From: Variovorax sp. KBW07
Lineage (GTDB): Bacteria; Pseudomonadota; Gammaproteobacteria; Burkholderiales; Burkholderiaceae_C
NCBI RefSeq assembly: GCF_003852515.1
Contig: NZ_QAJK01000125.1
Coordinates: 1 to 64,000 of the forward strand
Length of the DNA stretch: 64,000 nt
Direction: 5' to 3'
The translations under genes and the position numbers were made by a program. Within the stretch, counting starts at the first letter, position 1. The number at the start of each line of letters is the position of its first letter. The notes under the pieces were generated by a model. That model was not told the origin of the DNA, did no database searches, and worked only from the letters and a program-made list of their open reading frames with translations. Shown here piece after piece: positions 16,344-24,223 of this stretch.

Positions 16344-16434
16344 GTGCGACAAAAAGATGGCAAGACATCGACCGTGCCGCGGAGGCTGGGATTCGAACCC
16401 CCGGTCATCCATGTAGTCCTGCCTGCATTCGCAC
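16344..16434 (-). ncRNA. Y-RNA-like ncRNA 2 with reduced T-arm module
   Basis: 91 bases. Closing stem GUGCGA/UCGCAC (6 bp), then AUGCA, then an 8-bp second stem GGCAGGAC/GUCUUGCC. The head has a T-arm-like hairpin with the consensus loop GGUUCGAAUCC (loop bases near 16391-16398) but only three firm base pairs. A short GCC/GGC hairpin stands where the acceptor would be, and GACC/GGUC closes the head. No D arm is visible, so this is a cut-down tRNA mimic. The 3' strand carries UUUUGUCGCAC, matching the UUGUCG element of its neighbours. Eight U residues follow and abut ncRNA 3. Confidence 0.75.
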
Positions 16435-16448
16435 GACAACTCGCATCC

Positions 16449-16517
16449 TCGTTCGGCGACAAACAGTCGGTGTGACTTCAGATTGGTGATGTAGTCACAC
16501 CTGCATTCGCCGAACGA
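16449..16517 (-). ncRNA. Y-RNA-like ncRNA 1 with plain hairpin head
   Basis: 69 bases. The closing stem of 10-11 bp (16449-16459 with 16507-16517, UCGUUCGGCGA-type) holds the 5' element GGCGAAUGCAGG and the 3' element UUUGUCGCC. These correspond to the Ro-binding strands described for bacterial Y RNAs. The head is a simple 9-bp hairpin (GGUGUGACU with AGUCACACC) with a 15-base loop starting ACAU, and it has no tRNA-like part. It is the first of four units after rsr. Unlike the other three it is not followed by a U tract. Confidence 0.8.
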
Positions 16518-16547
16518 CGACGTTCAATTTCCTTTTGGGATCGAGCA

Positions 16548-16567
16548 CCATGGGCCAGGGCCCACGG
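16548..16567 (-). other. Stable hairpin between rsr and the Y RNA array
   Basis: CCGUGGGC-CCUG-GCCCAUGG (read on the minus strand) forms an 8-bp stem with a 4-base loop, about 20 bases after the rsr stop. No U tract follows, so it is not an intrinsic terminator. It may protect the rsr mRNA 3' end or mark a processing point that frees the ncRNAs. Confidence 0.45.
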
Positions 16568-16586
16568 CACTCTTTCTTTTCTTCTT

Positions 16587-18140
16587 TCAGACCGAGGTTT
16601 CCTCGATCACACCCACCCAGTGGTCGGCGCCCAGGCCACCGGCGGCATACACCGCCAGCAGCTTGAACACTTCGTCGCTGAAGCCGCCGATGTTCAGCAC
16701 ATCGTCACGCTCCTGCGCCTGGGTGGTCGCATAAGGCTGGATGTCGATGCACACCAGCCGCGCCTTCGGGTTGCGCTTCTTGAACGCCGCCCACTCCTGC
16801 ATGGTCGCGGTCCCTCGGCCACGGGCACGGTCGGCCCACGATTCGTTGTCCGACACCAGCACCACAAGGTCGGCCTGCGCCTTCTCCTTGTTCAGCAACG
16901 CCAGCGGCGCGCTGCACGACGTTCCGCCACCGCCCACCGCCGCCAGCTTGGCCGCGTTGGTCATCACCGAATCGCGTGGATTCAATTCCAGCGAAACCAC
17001 CTTCGTCTCGAAGGGCAGCACACGCGCATCCGCATTGCGGCGCAGCACGGCAGCAGCCACCAGCGCAGCCACGTCGATGCATCGCACCGCCGAAGTCGCG
17101 GAACCGCGGTGGCCCGTCACTGGCGAGCTCATCGAGCCCGACACGTCGGGGCACACCACCACGCGGCCCTCGAACACCGGCACGTTGGCCAGCGCGAGTT
17201 CCATCGCGTCCTGCAGCGCTTCCTTCACCCCATGCGGCACCTCGGCGCCGGTTGCGGTGTAGGCCGCCATCAGCTGGTACGGCAGCACGCGGGCCTTGGC
17301 CACGGCCTGCGGATCGCGCAGCTTGGCAGCCACCGCTTCCGCGAGGCCTGGCAGCGTGAACACGCCGTGGCGCGCAAAGGTGTTCAGGTTCTGACGCACC
17401 ATCTGCCACGATCCACGCTGCGCGATCCGGGCCCAGGCCTGCGTGTCCAACTCCAGCGCGGTCAGCATCTGGAACGGCACATCAGGCACTTCGAGCGAAC
17501 GATCGCGCTTGAAGCGCTCGAACGCCTGCGTCAACGGAGGCAGCGCCTCCAGCGCATACGGACGACCGATCAGCCATGCGAACCACGCGGCGCGCCATGC
17601 TTCGGCGGGCTTCGGGTGAACCATCTTCACCACGTCGGCCAGCGACGGCGTGTTGCCCACCGACGCGTTCAGCAGTTGCGCTTCGGTCGCTTCGAGCAGC
17701 CATTGCTGCACCAGCTTCTTCGGACGCGTACCCAGCGACTTGCGGCCCACCGCACCCGAGCGCAGCATCTGCACGAAGTTGCGCAGCATCTTGCCGTTGT
17801 CCACCACGCGGGGAAACACCTTGGCGAGCAGCGACACGTCGCGCACCGCCAGCGTGGCGGCCAGCAGCGCCGGCATGTCCTTCATGTGGCCTGCGCGGCG
17901 TGCGTACACGGCCGTCTTGGCAACGAACAGCGGATCGACTTCGCGGGCCAGGGCCAGCACGGCTTCGAGCTGGTCCTGCGCCTGTGCGTAGAAGGTGTTG
18001 TTCAGGCAACCGGTGGCAGCGAGCTGCGCCAGCTGGTGCCGCGCCGACAGCGCGTAGGCCGTGCCGCCTGCTTCGTTGCGCGCAGTGGCCGAAGGCACCA
18101 GCGCGCCGCGCTGCGTTTGAAAGAGTTGAAGGTTGGCCAT
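16587..18140 (-). CDS. rsr: Ro60/Rsr, TROVE domain RNA-binding protein
   Basis: A 517-residue ring-shaped RNA-binding protein, orthologue of the Ro60 autoantigen. Residues 1 to about 340 are HEAT-like repeats of the TROVE domain (the ring that grips misfolded RNA ends inside and Y RNA outside). From about residue 345 there is a von Willebrand A domain with an intact metal site DVSGSMSSP. In bacteria Rsr with Y RNA tethers exonucleases such as PNPase. It is the first gene of the sigma-54 unit, with a leader of about 50 bases carrying an AAGGAG ribosome site, and it is followed directly by four Y-like RNAs. Confidence 0.94.
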   Translation of the reverse strand: MANLQLFQTQRGALVPSATARNEAGGTAYALSARHQLAQLAATGCLNNTFYAQAQDQLEAVLALAREVDPLFVAKTAVYARRAGHMKDMPALLAATLAVRDVSLLAKVFPRVVDNGKMLRNFVQMLRSGAVGRKSLGTRPKKLVQQWLLEATEAQLLNASVGNTPSLADVVKMVHPKPAEAWRAAWFAWLIGRPYALEALPPLTQAFERFKRDRSLEVPDVPFQMLTALELDTQAWARIAQRGSWQMVRQNLNTFARHGVFTLPGLAEAVAAKLRDPQAVAKARVLPYQLMAAYTATGAEVPHGVKEALQDAMELALANVPVFEGRVVVCPDVSGSMSSPVTGHRGSATSAVRCIDVAALVAAAVLRRNADARVLPFETKVVSLELNPRDSVMTNAAKLAAVGGGGTSCSAPLALLNKEKAQADLVVLVSDNESWADRARGRGTATMQEWAAFKKRNPKARLVCIDIQPYATTQAQERDDVLNIGGFSDEVFKLLAVYAAGGLGADHWVGVIEETSV

Positions 18141-18199
18141 GTGACTTCTCCTTGTGGGTTCTTGTTGTGTGTCTGTGTTCTTGAATCTGCCTTTCTTAT

Positions 18200-18215
18200 T
18201 GCAACCGGTGTGCCA
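18200..18215 (-). promoter_or_regulatory. Sigma-54 promoter of the RNA-repair operon
   Basis: Read on the minus strand, TGGCACACCGGTTGCA matches the -24/-12 consensus TGGCAC-N5-TTGCA at every conserved base. It points toward rsr, whose ATG is about 60 bases from the -12 element. A 6-bp inverted repeat (GCCAGC/GCTGGC) overlaps the upstream edge. The adjacent divergent gene encodes the sigma-54 activator RtcR. Confidence 0.9.
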
Positions 18216-18244
18216 GCTGTCTCAAGGCTGGCGAAGAAAATTCA

Positions 18245-18257
18245 TAACCCATTGATT
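18245..18257 (-). promoter_or_regulatory. IHF-type site
   Basis: On the minus strand AATCAATGGGTTA fits the IHF consensus WATCAA-N4-TTR exactly. It sits about 30 bases upstream of the sigma-54 -24 element, between it and the putative RtcR sites. DNA bending there would bring the activator to the polymerase. Confidence 0.6.
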
Positions 18258-18312
18258 TGATTGACTTTTTCTTCAACAGCACGCTGCTTCAACGAACATC
18301 TAGCATCGTATT

Positions 18313-18353
18313 TATCCAGATTTCTTATAATTTTGGATAGTCTTTTATCCAGA
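18313..18353. promoter_or_regulatory. Putative RtcR operators overlapping the rtcR promoter
   Basis: TATCCAGA occurs at 18313-18320 and 18346-18353, and its core is inverted as TGGATA at 18334-18339. A perfect -10 hexamer TATAAT (18326-18331) for rtcR lies inside the cluster. The sites are about 100-140 bases upstream of the divergent sigma-54 promoter, the usual range for activator binding. The layout suggests RtcR both activates rsr and limits its own synthesis. The binding protein is inferred. Confidence 0.5.
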
Positions 18354-18355
18354 AA

Positions 18356-19984
18356 ATGAAGAAACCTATCGTCGTCATCGGCTTCCTCGGCACCCAGCTC
18401 GATGCCGGCCAGGGCGCGGGCCGCTGGAACAAGTGGCGCCCCACCGTGTCGCTGGCCCAGCACGAGGACATGGTCGTCTCGCGCATGGAGCTGCTCTACA
18501 CGCTGCGGCACAAGGCGCTGGCCGAGGTGGTCAAGGCCGACATCGCCACCGTGTCGCCCGAGACCACCGTCAACCTGGTGCCGCTCGACATGGCCGACCC
18601 GTGGGACTTCGGCGAGGTCTACACGCGCCTGTACGACTGGGCCCGCGGCTACACCTTCGACACCGAGCGCGAGCAGTACTGGACGCACATCACCACGGGC
18701 ACGCACGTCGCGCAGATCTGCATGTTCCTGCTGTCGGAGTCGCGTGTGGTGCCGGGCGTGCTGGCGCAGACCTCGCCGCCCAAGCGGCAGCGCGAAGGCG
18801 AGGCCGGCAAGTGCACGCTGATCGATCTCGACCTGTCGCGCTACGACGTGATCGCGCGGCGCTTCGATGCCGAACAGCGCGACGCGGTCGCCTTCCTGAA
18901 GAGCGGCATTGCCACGCGCAATGCGCGCTTCAACGCGCTCATCGACGAGATCGAGCGCGTGGCCGTGCGCTCGCGCGCGCCGATATTGCTGGTCGGGCCG
19001 ACCGGCGCGGGCAAGTCGTTCCTGGCGCGGCGCATGTTCGAGCTGAAGCAGGCGCGCCACCAGATGACCGGGCCGTTCGTCGAGGTGAACTGCGCCACGC
19101 TGCGCGGCGACGGCGCCGCGTCCACGCTGTTCGGGCACAAGAAGGGTTCGTTCACCGGCGCGGCGAGCGACCGGCCCGGCCTGCTGCGCACCGCGCACCA
19201 GGGCGCGCTGTTTCTCGACGAGATCGGCGAGCTCGGCCTCGACGAACAGGCGATGCTGCTCAAGGCCATCGAAGAAAAGCGCTTCTTTCCCGTGGGGGCG
19301 GACAAGGAAGTGGAAAGCGATTTCCAGCTGATCGCCGGCACCAACCGCGACCTGCGCAGCGACGTGGCGCAGGGCCGCTTTCGCGAAGACCTGTTCGCGC
19401 GCATCAACCTGTGGACCTACGACCTGCCCGGCCTTGCGCAGCGGCCCGAAGACATCGAGCCCAACATCGACCACCTGCTGGCCATTCACGCGGCCGAGAA
19501 CCATCGCGTGGTTCGCTTCAATGCCGAAGCGCGCGCGGCCTACCTGCGCTTTGCGCAAAGCGGCGAGGCGGTGTGGAGCGGCAACTTCCGCGACCTGTCG
19601 GCCAGCGTGACGCGGCTGGCCACGCTGGCGGACGGCGGGCGCATTCCGGTGGCGCTGGTCGATGCGGAAATTGCCCGGCTGCGCTGGCTGTGGAAGCACG
19701 CGGGTGCGTCGTCGTCGGCGACAGCAAGCGCGCGCCATGGAGGCATCGACATCGACCTGGACGCACTGCTGGGCAACGAGCGCGCGGCGGCACTCGACCT
19801 GTTCGACAGGCTGCAGCTCGAAGCCGTGGTGCGCGTGTGCCGGCAGTCGCGCAGCCTTTCCGACGCGGGGCGGCAACTGTTCCAGGCCTCGCGCGAGCAA
19901 CGCAGCGTGGTGAACGATGCCGACCGCCTGCGCAAATACCTCGCGAAGCACGGCATTGAATGGAGCCGCATCGCCGACGCCTGA
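18356..19984 (+). CDS. rtcR: RtcR, CARF-domain sigma-54 activator
   Basis: A 542-residue activator. Residues 1 to about 180 form the CARF-like sensor domain typical of RtcR (start KKPIVVIGFLGTQLDAG), which responds to RNA ends with 2',3'-cyclic phosphate in Salmonella and E. coli. The AAA+ domain follows: Walker A GPTGAGKS (214-221), sigma-54 loop GSFTGA (264-269, Ser instead of the usual Ala) and Walker B ALFLDE (284-289). A helical DNA-binding region closes the protein. ATG 18356 is the only sensible start and lies just after the TATCCAGA repeats. It is divergent from the repair operon and followed at 16 bases by a 2H phosphoesterase gene. Confidence 0.94.
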   Translation: MKKPIVVIGFLGTQLDAGQGAGRWNKWRPTVSLAQHEDMVVSRMELLYTLRHKALAEVVKADIATVSPETTVNLVPLDMADPWDFGEVYTRLYDWARGYTFDTEREQYWTHITTGTHVAQICMFLLSESRVVPGVLAQTSPPKRQREGEAGKCTLIDLDLSRYDVIARRFDAEQRDAVAFLKSGIATRNARFNALIDEIERVAVRSRAPILLVGPTGAGKSFLARRMFELKQARHQMTGPFVEVNCATLRGDGAASTLFGHKKGSFTGAASDRPGLLRTAHQGALFLDEIGELGLDEQAMLLKAIEEKRFFPVGADKEVESDFQLIAGTNRDLRSDVAQGRFREDLFARINLWTYDLPGLAQRPEDIEPNIDHLLAIHAAENHRVVRFNAEARAAYLRFAQSGEAVWSGNFRDLSASVTRLATLADGGRIPVALVDAEIARLRWLWKHAGASSSATASARHGGIDIDLDALLGNERAAALDLFDRLQLEAVVRVCRQSRSLSDAGRQLFQASREQRSVVNDADRLRKYLAKHGIEWSRIADA

Positions 19985-20000
19985 GCTATCCTCCGCGCCG

Positions 20001-20528
20001 ATGGCCATCTCCGCATTCGCAGTCAAGGTCCCGGCAGCCGAATCGCTCGCGGGCGACCTGCGCCGCCGGTACGACGCCACCGTGGCGCTCGGCGTGCCGG
20101 CACACATCACCGTGCTGGTTCCGTTCATGGACCCCGCGCTGGTCACGCCCGACGTGCTGGCGCGCGCACGGCACGCGCTGAGTCGCACGCCGTCGTTCTC
20201 TTTCTCGTTGCGCAAGATCGGACGCTTTCCGGAAACGGCCTACCTGGCGCCGGAGCCGGCCGGGCCGTTCATCGCGATGACACTGGCGTTGGCGGAAGCC
20301 TTTCCCGAATTTCCGCCGTACGCAGGCGCGTTCGACAGCATCGTTCCGCATCTGTCCGTGGCGCATGGCAGCGCGTCCGACGCGGATGCCGCGGCCATCG
20401 AACTGCAGGCGCGCCTTCTTGCGTCGGGCCCGGTGCATGCGGCATGCACGGAGGTCACGCTGATCGAAAACTCATCGGGCCGCTGGCAAGACATGCATGT
20501 CTTTGCACTGCCCGAAGCCGGCTCCTGA
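20001..20528 (+). CDS. 2H phosphoesterase (2'-5' RNA ligase family)
   Basis: A 175-residue protein with the two H-x-T/S motifs of the 2H superfamily: HIT in VPAHITVLVPF and HLS in VPHLSVAHG. These proteins hydrolyse 2',3'-cyclic phosphates or join/split 2'-5' RNA bonds. It lies 16 bases after rtcR and 3 bases before the next gene, so it is cotranscribed with the sensor of cyclic-phosphate RNA. A role in editing or erasing the RtcR ligand is attractive but unproven. The start at 20001 follows the rtcR stop; an upstream extension would overlap rtcR. Confidence 0.85.
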   Translation: MAISAFAVKVPAAESLAGDLRRRYDATVALGVPAHITVLVPFMDPALVTPDVLARARHALSRTPSFSFSLRKIGRFPETAYLAPEPAGPFIAMTLALAEAFPEFPPYAGAFDSIVPHLSVAHGSASDADAAAIELQARLLASGPVHAACTEVTLIENSSGRWQDMHVFALPEAGS

Positions 20529-20531
20529 TTC

Positions 20532-20867
20532 ATGCCCATGCGCAACGTTCTCTTCATCTGCAGCCGCAACCAGTGGCGCAGCCCGACGGCCGAACAGCTC
20601 TGGCGCAGGCATCCGCTGATCTCGGCACGCTCGGCCGGCACCAGCCCGAACGCACGGCACAAGGTCTCGGTGGGCGACATCGATTGGGCCGACGTCATCC
20701 TGGTGATGGAAGAAAAACACAAGTCGCGGCTGGTGGCCGAGTTCACGCGCATGCTGGAAGGCAAGCCGATCCACGTGCTCGACATTCCCGACGAATACAA
20801 ATACATGGACCCAGAGCTGGTCGAGGAGCTTGAACGCTCGGTGCCTTCGATCCTGGGAATCGACTGA
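20532..20867 (+). CDS. Low-molecular-weight phosphatase-like protein
   Basis: A 111-residue protein with the phosphatase P-loop near the N-terminus: FICSRNQWRSPTAE, giving C-x5-R-S. A downstream acidic segment DIPDEYKYMDPEL could provide the general acid. It is shorter than classic low-molecular-weight tyrosine phosphatases (about 150). The protein or RNA substrate is unknown. It is three bases from the 2H gene and follows rtcR, so it may remove phosphate from a repair factor or from an RNA end. Confidence 0.8.
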   Translation: MPMRNVLFICSRNQWRSPTAEQLWRRHPLISARSAGTSPNARHKVSVGDIDWADVILVMEEKHKSRLVAEFTRMLEGKPIHVLDIPDEYKYMDPELVEELERSVPSILGID

Positions 20868-20886
20868 CTTCGGAAAGCTGCCCGCC

Positions 20887-21195
20887 ATGAAAACGCCGCA
20901 AGAGAAGAAACAGCTCAGCTACGCCAAGGACAGGCGGAACACCTACGGCGAAAACAGTGAAGCATCTCGAAAAGGCATCCCTTTGGCCAAGGCCCGGGCA
21001 AACCGGGCAGAACGCCATCTGCAGGACACCTTGCTCACGGCAGCCGTTGCCTCGTGCACGGAGGACCAGCTGACGCAGATCGAGGGGCAGGTAAAGGGAA
21101 CCCCTCCGCGCAGATGGCGCAAAGCGGCCGACGAGCCCTTGGGCGAGGTACTCGCCAACAAGGCATCCAGAAAGAGTGCCCTCAAGAGCACCTGA
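20887..21195 (+). CDS. Small basic protein of unknown function
   Basis: A 102-residue Lys/Arg-rich soluble protein starting [23 protein letters not shown], then [18 protein letters not shown] and a basic tail. I have seen similar conserved hypothetical proteins in proteobacteria but know no function. The base composition of the protein suggests nucleic-acid contact. It follows the phosphatase gene by 19 bases and may still belong to the rtcR transcript. The start at 20887 is preferred because translation upstream would overlap the phosphatase gene. Confidence 0.65.
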   Translation: MKTPQEKKQLSYAKDRRNTYGENSEASRKGIPLAKARANRAERHLQDTLLTAAVASCTEDQLTQIEGQVKGTPPRRWRKAADEPLGEVLANKASRKSALKST

Positions 21196-21212
21196 AAATC
21201 AAACAACAACAC

Positions 21213-21785
21213 ATGACAGAAACCTACATCAGCACAGACGTCGAATCCGATGGCCCCATTCCGGGCCCGCATTCGATGCTGAGCTTCGGCTCGGCCGCCT
21301 ACACGGCGGACAAGCAACTGCTCTCCACCTTCAGCGCCAACCTGCACACCCTGCCCGGCGCCGAAGCCGACGCGCGAACCGCCGCCTGGTGGAAGACCCA
21401 GCCCGAGGCCTGGGCCGCCTGCCGCGCCGACCTGCAAGACCCGGCGCACGCCATGAAGAACTACGTGAACTGGCTCAAGGGCCTGCCCGGCCGGCCCGTG
21501 TTCGTGGCCTACCCCGCGGGCTTCGATTTCCTTTTCGTGTACTGGTACCTCATGCGCTTCGCGGGCGAGAGCCCGTTCAGCCACTCGGCGCTCGACGTCA
21601 AGACCTTTGCCATGGCGATGCTGAAGACCGGCTACCGCGACAGCACCAAGCGCGCGATGCCCCGGCGCTGGTTCGACGCGAAGCTGCCGCACACGCACGT
21701 GGCGCTCGACGATGCCATCGAGCAAGGCGCGCTCTTCTGCAACATGCTCGCGGAAAACCGCGCCACCCAGGGACCACGGCCATGA
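21213..21785 (+). CDS. DEDDh-type 3'-5' exonuclease
   Basis: A 190-residue RNase T/DnaQ-like exonuclease. Motif I is STDVESDGP (Asp and Glu of the metal site), motif II is [10 protein letters not shown] (Asp) and motif III is [11 protein letters not shown] (His and Asp). It degrades DNA or RNA from the 3' end. It starts 17 bases after the small basic protein and overlaps the lipoprotein hydrolase by 4 bases. Given the RNA-repair neighbourhood, RNA may be the substrate, but its distance from rtcR and coupling to a hydrolase leave this open. Confidence 0.82.
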   Translation: MTETYISTDVESDGPIPGPHSMLSFGSAAYTADKQLLSTFSANLHTLPGAEADARTAAWWKTQPEAWAACRADLQDPAHAMKNYVNWLKGLPGRPVFVAYPAGFDFLFVYWYLMRFAGESPFSHSALDVKTFAMAMLKTGYRDSTKRAMPRRWFDAKLPHTHVALDDAIEQGALFCNMLAENRATQGPRP

Positions 21786-22648
21786 ACGCGGGCCGCACAC
21801 TCCACCGGTGGCGCCGGCTCGCGCTGTGCGCGGTGCCGCTGTTGCTGGCCGGCTGCGTGCAGTCGATGTTCTATTACCCCGACCGCGTGCGCTACGAAAC
21901 GCCCGACGTGCTGGGTCTGCGCTACGAGCCCGTGCAGTTCACCAGCGCCGACGGCACGCGCCTGAGCGGCTGGTTTCTTCCGGCGGCGGACCGCAAGAAC
22001 GCGAAGGAAGCCAAGGGCACGGTGGTTCACTTCCACGGCAACGCGCAGAACATGAGCACGCACTGGCGCTTCGTGGCCTGGCTTCCGAAGCAGGACTACA
22101 ACGTGTTCGTGTTCGACTACCGCGGCTACGGCGAATCGGAAGGCACGCCGGAGCCCAAGGGCGTGTTCGAAGATTCCAGCGCCGCGCTGAACCACGTGCG
22201 CTCGCGCGCCGACGTCGACCCCGAGCGGCTGTTCGTCTTCGGGCAAAGCCTGGGCGGCACCAATGCGATCGCGGTCGTGGGCTCGGGCAACCGCGCGGGC
22301 GTGAAGGCCGCAGCCATCGAATCGACCTTCTATTCGTACTCGTCGATTGCCAACGACAAGCTGTCGGGCGCCGGCCTGCTGGTCAGCGACAACTACGCGG
22401 CATCGAAGTACGTCGCGGCCATTTCGCCCATTCCGCTGCTGCTGATCCACGGCACGGCCGACGCGGTGATTCCGCATGCCCATTCGCAACGGCTGCTGGC
22501 CGCCGCGCGCGAACCCAAGCGCCTGATCGAGGTGCCTGACGCCGGCCACCTCGAACCGATGACGGCGCTGAGGTTCGGCCACACCTACCGGCAGGCGCTG
22601 ACGGATTTCTTCGAAGCCTCGATGCGACCGGTCGCGCAACAACAATAA
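21782..22648 (+). CDS. Lipoprotein alpha/beta hydrolase
   Basis: A 288-residue lipid-anchored hydrolase. The signal ends in the lipobox LLAGC (Cys about 23). The catalytic triad is visible: nucleophile Ser in [10 protein letters not shown], Asp in HGTADAVIP and His in DAGHLEP. The oxyanion strand is [11 protein letters not shown]. This is the family of Bem46/ABHD13-like esterases found in the cell envelope; the natural substrate is unknown. It overlaps the exonuclease gene by 4 bases. Confidence 0.85.
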   Translation: MNAGRTLHRWRRLALCAVPLLLAGCVQSMFYYPDRVRYETPDVLGLRYEPVQFTSADGTRLSGWFLPAADRKNAKEAKGTVVHFHGNAQNMSTHWRFVAWLPKQDYNVFVFDYRGYGESEGTPEPKGVFEDSSAALNHVRSRADVDPERLFVFGQSLGGTNAIAVVGSGNRAGVKAAAIESTFYSYSSIANDKLSGAGLLVSDNYAASKYVAAISPIPLLLIHGTADAVIPHAHSQRLLAAAREPKRLIEVPDAGHLEPMTALRFGHTYRQALTDFFEASMRPVAQQQ

Positions 22649-22650
22649 GG

Positions 22651-23631
22651 GTGGCAATCACGATGCAGCACTTCGACGAAGCCGCCACGCGCGCACCACT
22701 GGATTTCGAGCGCCTCGTGCCCGCGCTGCGCGACGCCTTCACGGCCGAGGCACAGGTGCCGCCGCGCCATGTGCACAGCATCGAAACGGCAGGCGGGGGC
22801 CACGACAGCGAAAGCGGCAACAGCAGCAGCAAGGGCACCGTGCTGATCATGCCGGCATGGAGCGACGCGGGCTTTCTCGGCATCAAGACCATCAACATCT
22901 TTCCCGGCAACAGCGCGCGCGGCCTGCCCGGCCTGCACGCGACCTACGTGCTGTACGACGCACGCACCGGCGTGCCGCTGGCGATGATGGACGGCAACGA
23001 GATCACCGCGCGCCGCACGGCCGCCGCATCGGCACTGGGCGCATCGTTTCTCGCGCGCAAGGATGCACGCCGCCTGCTGGTGCTGGGCACCGGCCGCATC
23101 GCGCGCATGCTGCCGGCCGCGCATGCGAGCGTGCGGCCCATCGACGAGGTGTGGGTGTGGAACCACCGCACCGAAGGCGCGGAAGCACTGGCCGCGCAGT
23201 GGCGCGCCGAAGGCTGGAATGCGCGGGCCGCCACCGACCTGGAGGCGGCCGTGCGCGAACACGCCGACATCGTCAGTTGCGCCACGCTGGCCACCGCGCC
23301 GCTGGTGCGCGGCGAATGGCTCGCGCCCGGTTCACACCTCGACCTGATCGGCAGCTTCACGCCCGCGATGCGCGAGGCCGATGTGCAGTGCTTTGCCGGT
23401 GCACGCACGTACGTCGATACGAACGAGGCATTGCAGAAATCGGGCGACCTGCTCGACGCGATGGCGGCCGGCACGCTGCATACGCAAGACGTTCAAGGCA
23501 CGCTGGCGGAACTGTGCCGCGGCGAACGCGCGGGCCGCGCGAGCGATGAAGAACGCACCGTTTTCAAGGCCGTGGGCAGTGCGCTCGAAGACCTGACGGC
23601 CGCCACGCTGGTGTGGAAAAGCGCGGCCTGA
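22651..23631 (+). CDS. Ornithine cyclodeaminase/mu-crystallin family protein
   Basis: A 326-residue NAD(P)-binding enzyme. Residues conserved for the family include DGNEITARRTAAASALGASFLAR, followed by the nucleotide site LVLGTGRIARMLPAA. Possible activities include ornithine cyclodeaminase or 1-pyrroline-2-carboxylate/1-piperideine-2-carboxylate reductase; the latter is more common among free-standing members. The start given is a GTG two bases after the previous stop; ATG at 22663 is an alternative. Confidence 0.82.
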   Translation: MAITMQHFDEAATRAPLDFERLVPALRDAFTAEAQVPPRHVHSIETAGGGHDSESGNSSSKGTVLIMPAWSDAGFLGIKTINIFPGNSARGLPGLHATYVLYDARTGVPLAMMDGNEITARRTAAASALGASFLARKDARRLLVLGTGRIARMLPAAHASVRPIDEVWVWNHRTEGAEALAAQWRAEGWNARAATDLEAAVREHADIVSCATLATAPLVRGEWLAPGSHLDLIGSFTPAMREADVQCFAGARTYVDTNEALQKSGDLLDAMAAGTLHTQDVQGTLAELCRGERAGRASDEERTVFKAVGSALEDLTAATLVWKSAA

Positions 23632-23907
23632 ATTCGGGCGGGGCCGGCGCCGCTCGCGCACCTCTTGAGGGTTAGTCCCAATCGTTGTTTCACCTAGGCA
23701 ACCCATTTGCAGGCCATGCACTGGGGGACACTGGATGCATGGCGCCGGCCACCGGAAAGCGGCCCTGGTTTGTTCATGGCACGGAACTTGAAAGCCACGA
23801 ACCAGGAACCGACTTCAGGCGAAAGGCGCATACGTCATACGGCGGATAGCGCTGCTCCCCCGACTGCCAGTAACCTGCAAACGCGATGAATACCGAGGGC
23901 CAGCCGC

Positions 23908-24177
23908 ATGCTCACCATCCTTCAAAAAGCCAGCATCCTCCGCAAGGTGGGATTCGAAGTGCCGGCGCGCCCGGACGACGACCTCTCGACCCACGCCGTT
24001 ACCGGCTCGTCCGCGAAACCCGAGGGTATTTCCCAGAAAGCACATGACTGGGCCAAGGCCATCGAGACCTTGTACGTGGCCTACGTGGCGGCCCGCGCCG
24101 CCAAGAGCCTGCGCGACGCCGAAGAAGTCCGGCAGACCGCAATGCTGCAACGGCTTTCGTCCCAGGCCTACGCCTGA
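23908..24177 (+). CDS. Small protein of unknown function
   Basis: An 89-residue soluble protein (MLTILQKASILRKVGFEVPARPDDDLSTH at the start, an Ala-rich helix AARAAKSLRDAEEVRQTAMLQRL at the end). No domain recognised, no signal peptide. It stands alone between the cyclodeaminase and a convergent methyltransferase. The 276-base gap upstream holds no gene I can support. Confidence 0.55.
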   Translation: MLTILQKASILRKVGFEVPARPDDDLSTHAVTGSSAKPEGISQKAHDWAKAIETLYVAYVAARAAKSLRDAEEVRQTAMLQRLSSQAYA

Positions 24178-24223
24178 GAAGCTTTCGTCTTTGCGCGCTG
24201 CCCGCGTGCTCGCGTGACGCGCG

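Noticed and set aside
16080-16517. A CRISPR array, because short segments recur at intervals
   Set aside because: The recurring words are stem strands of self-complementary units of unequal length (69-123 bases), there are no identical repeats, and no cas genes are present. The CARF domain belongs to RtcR.
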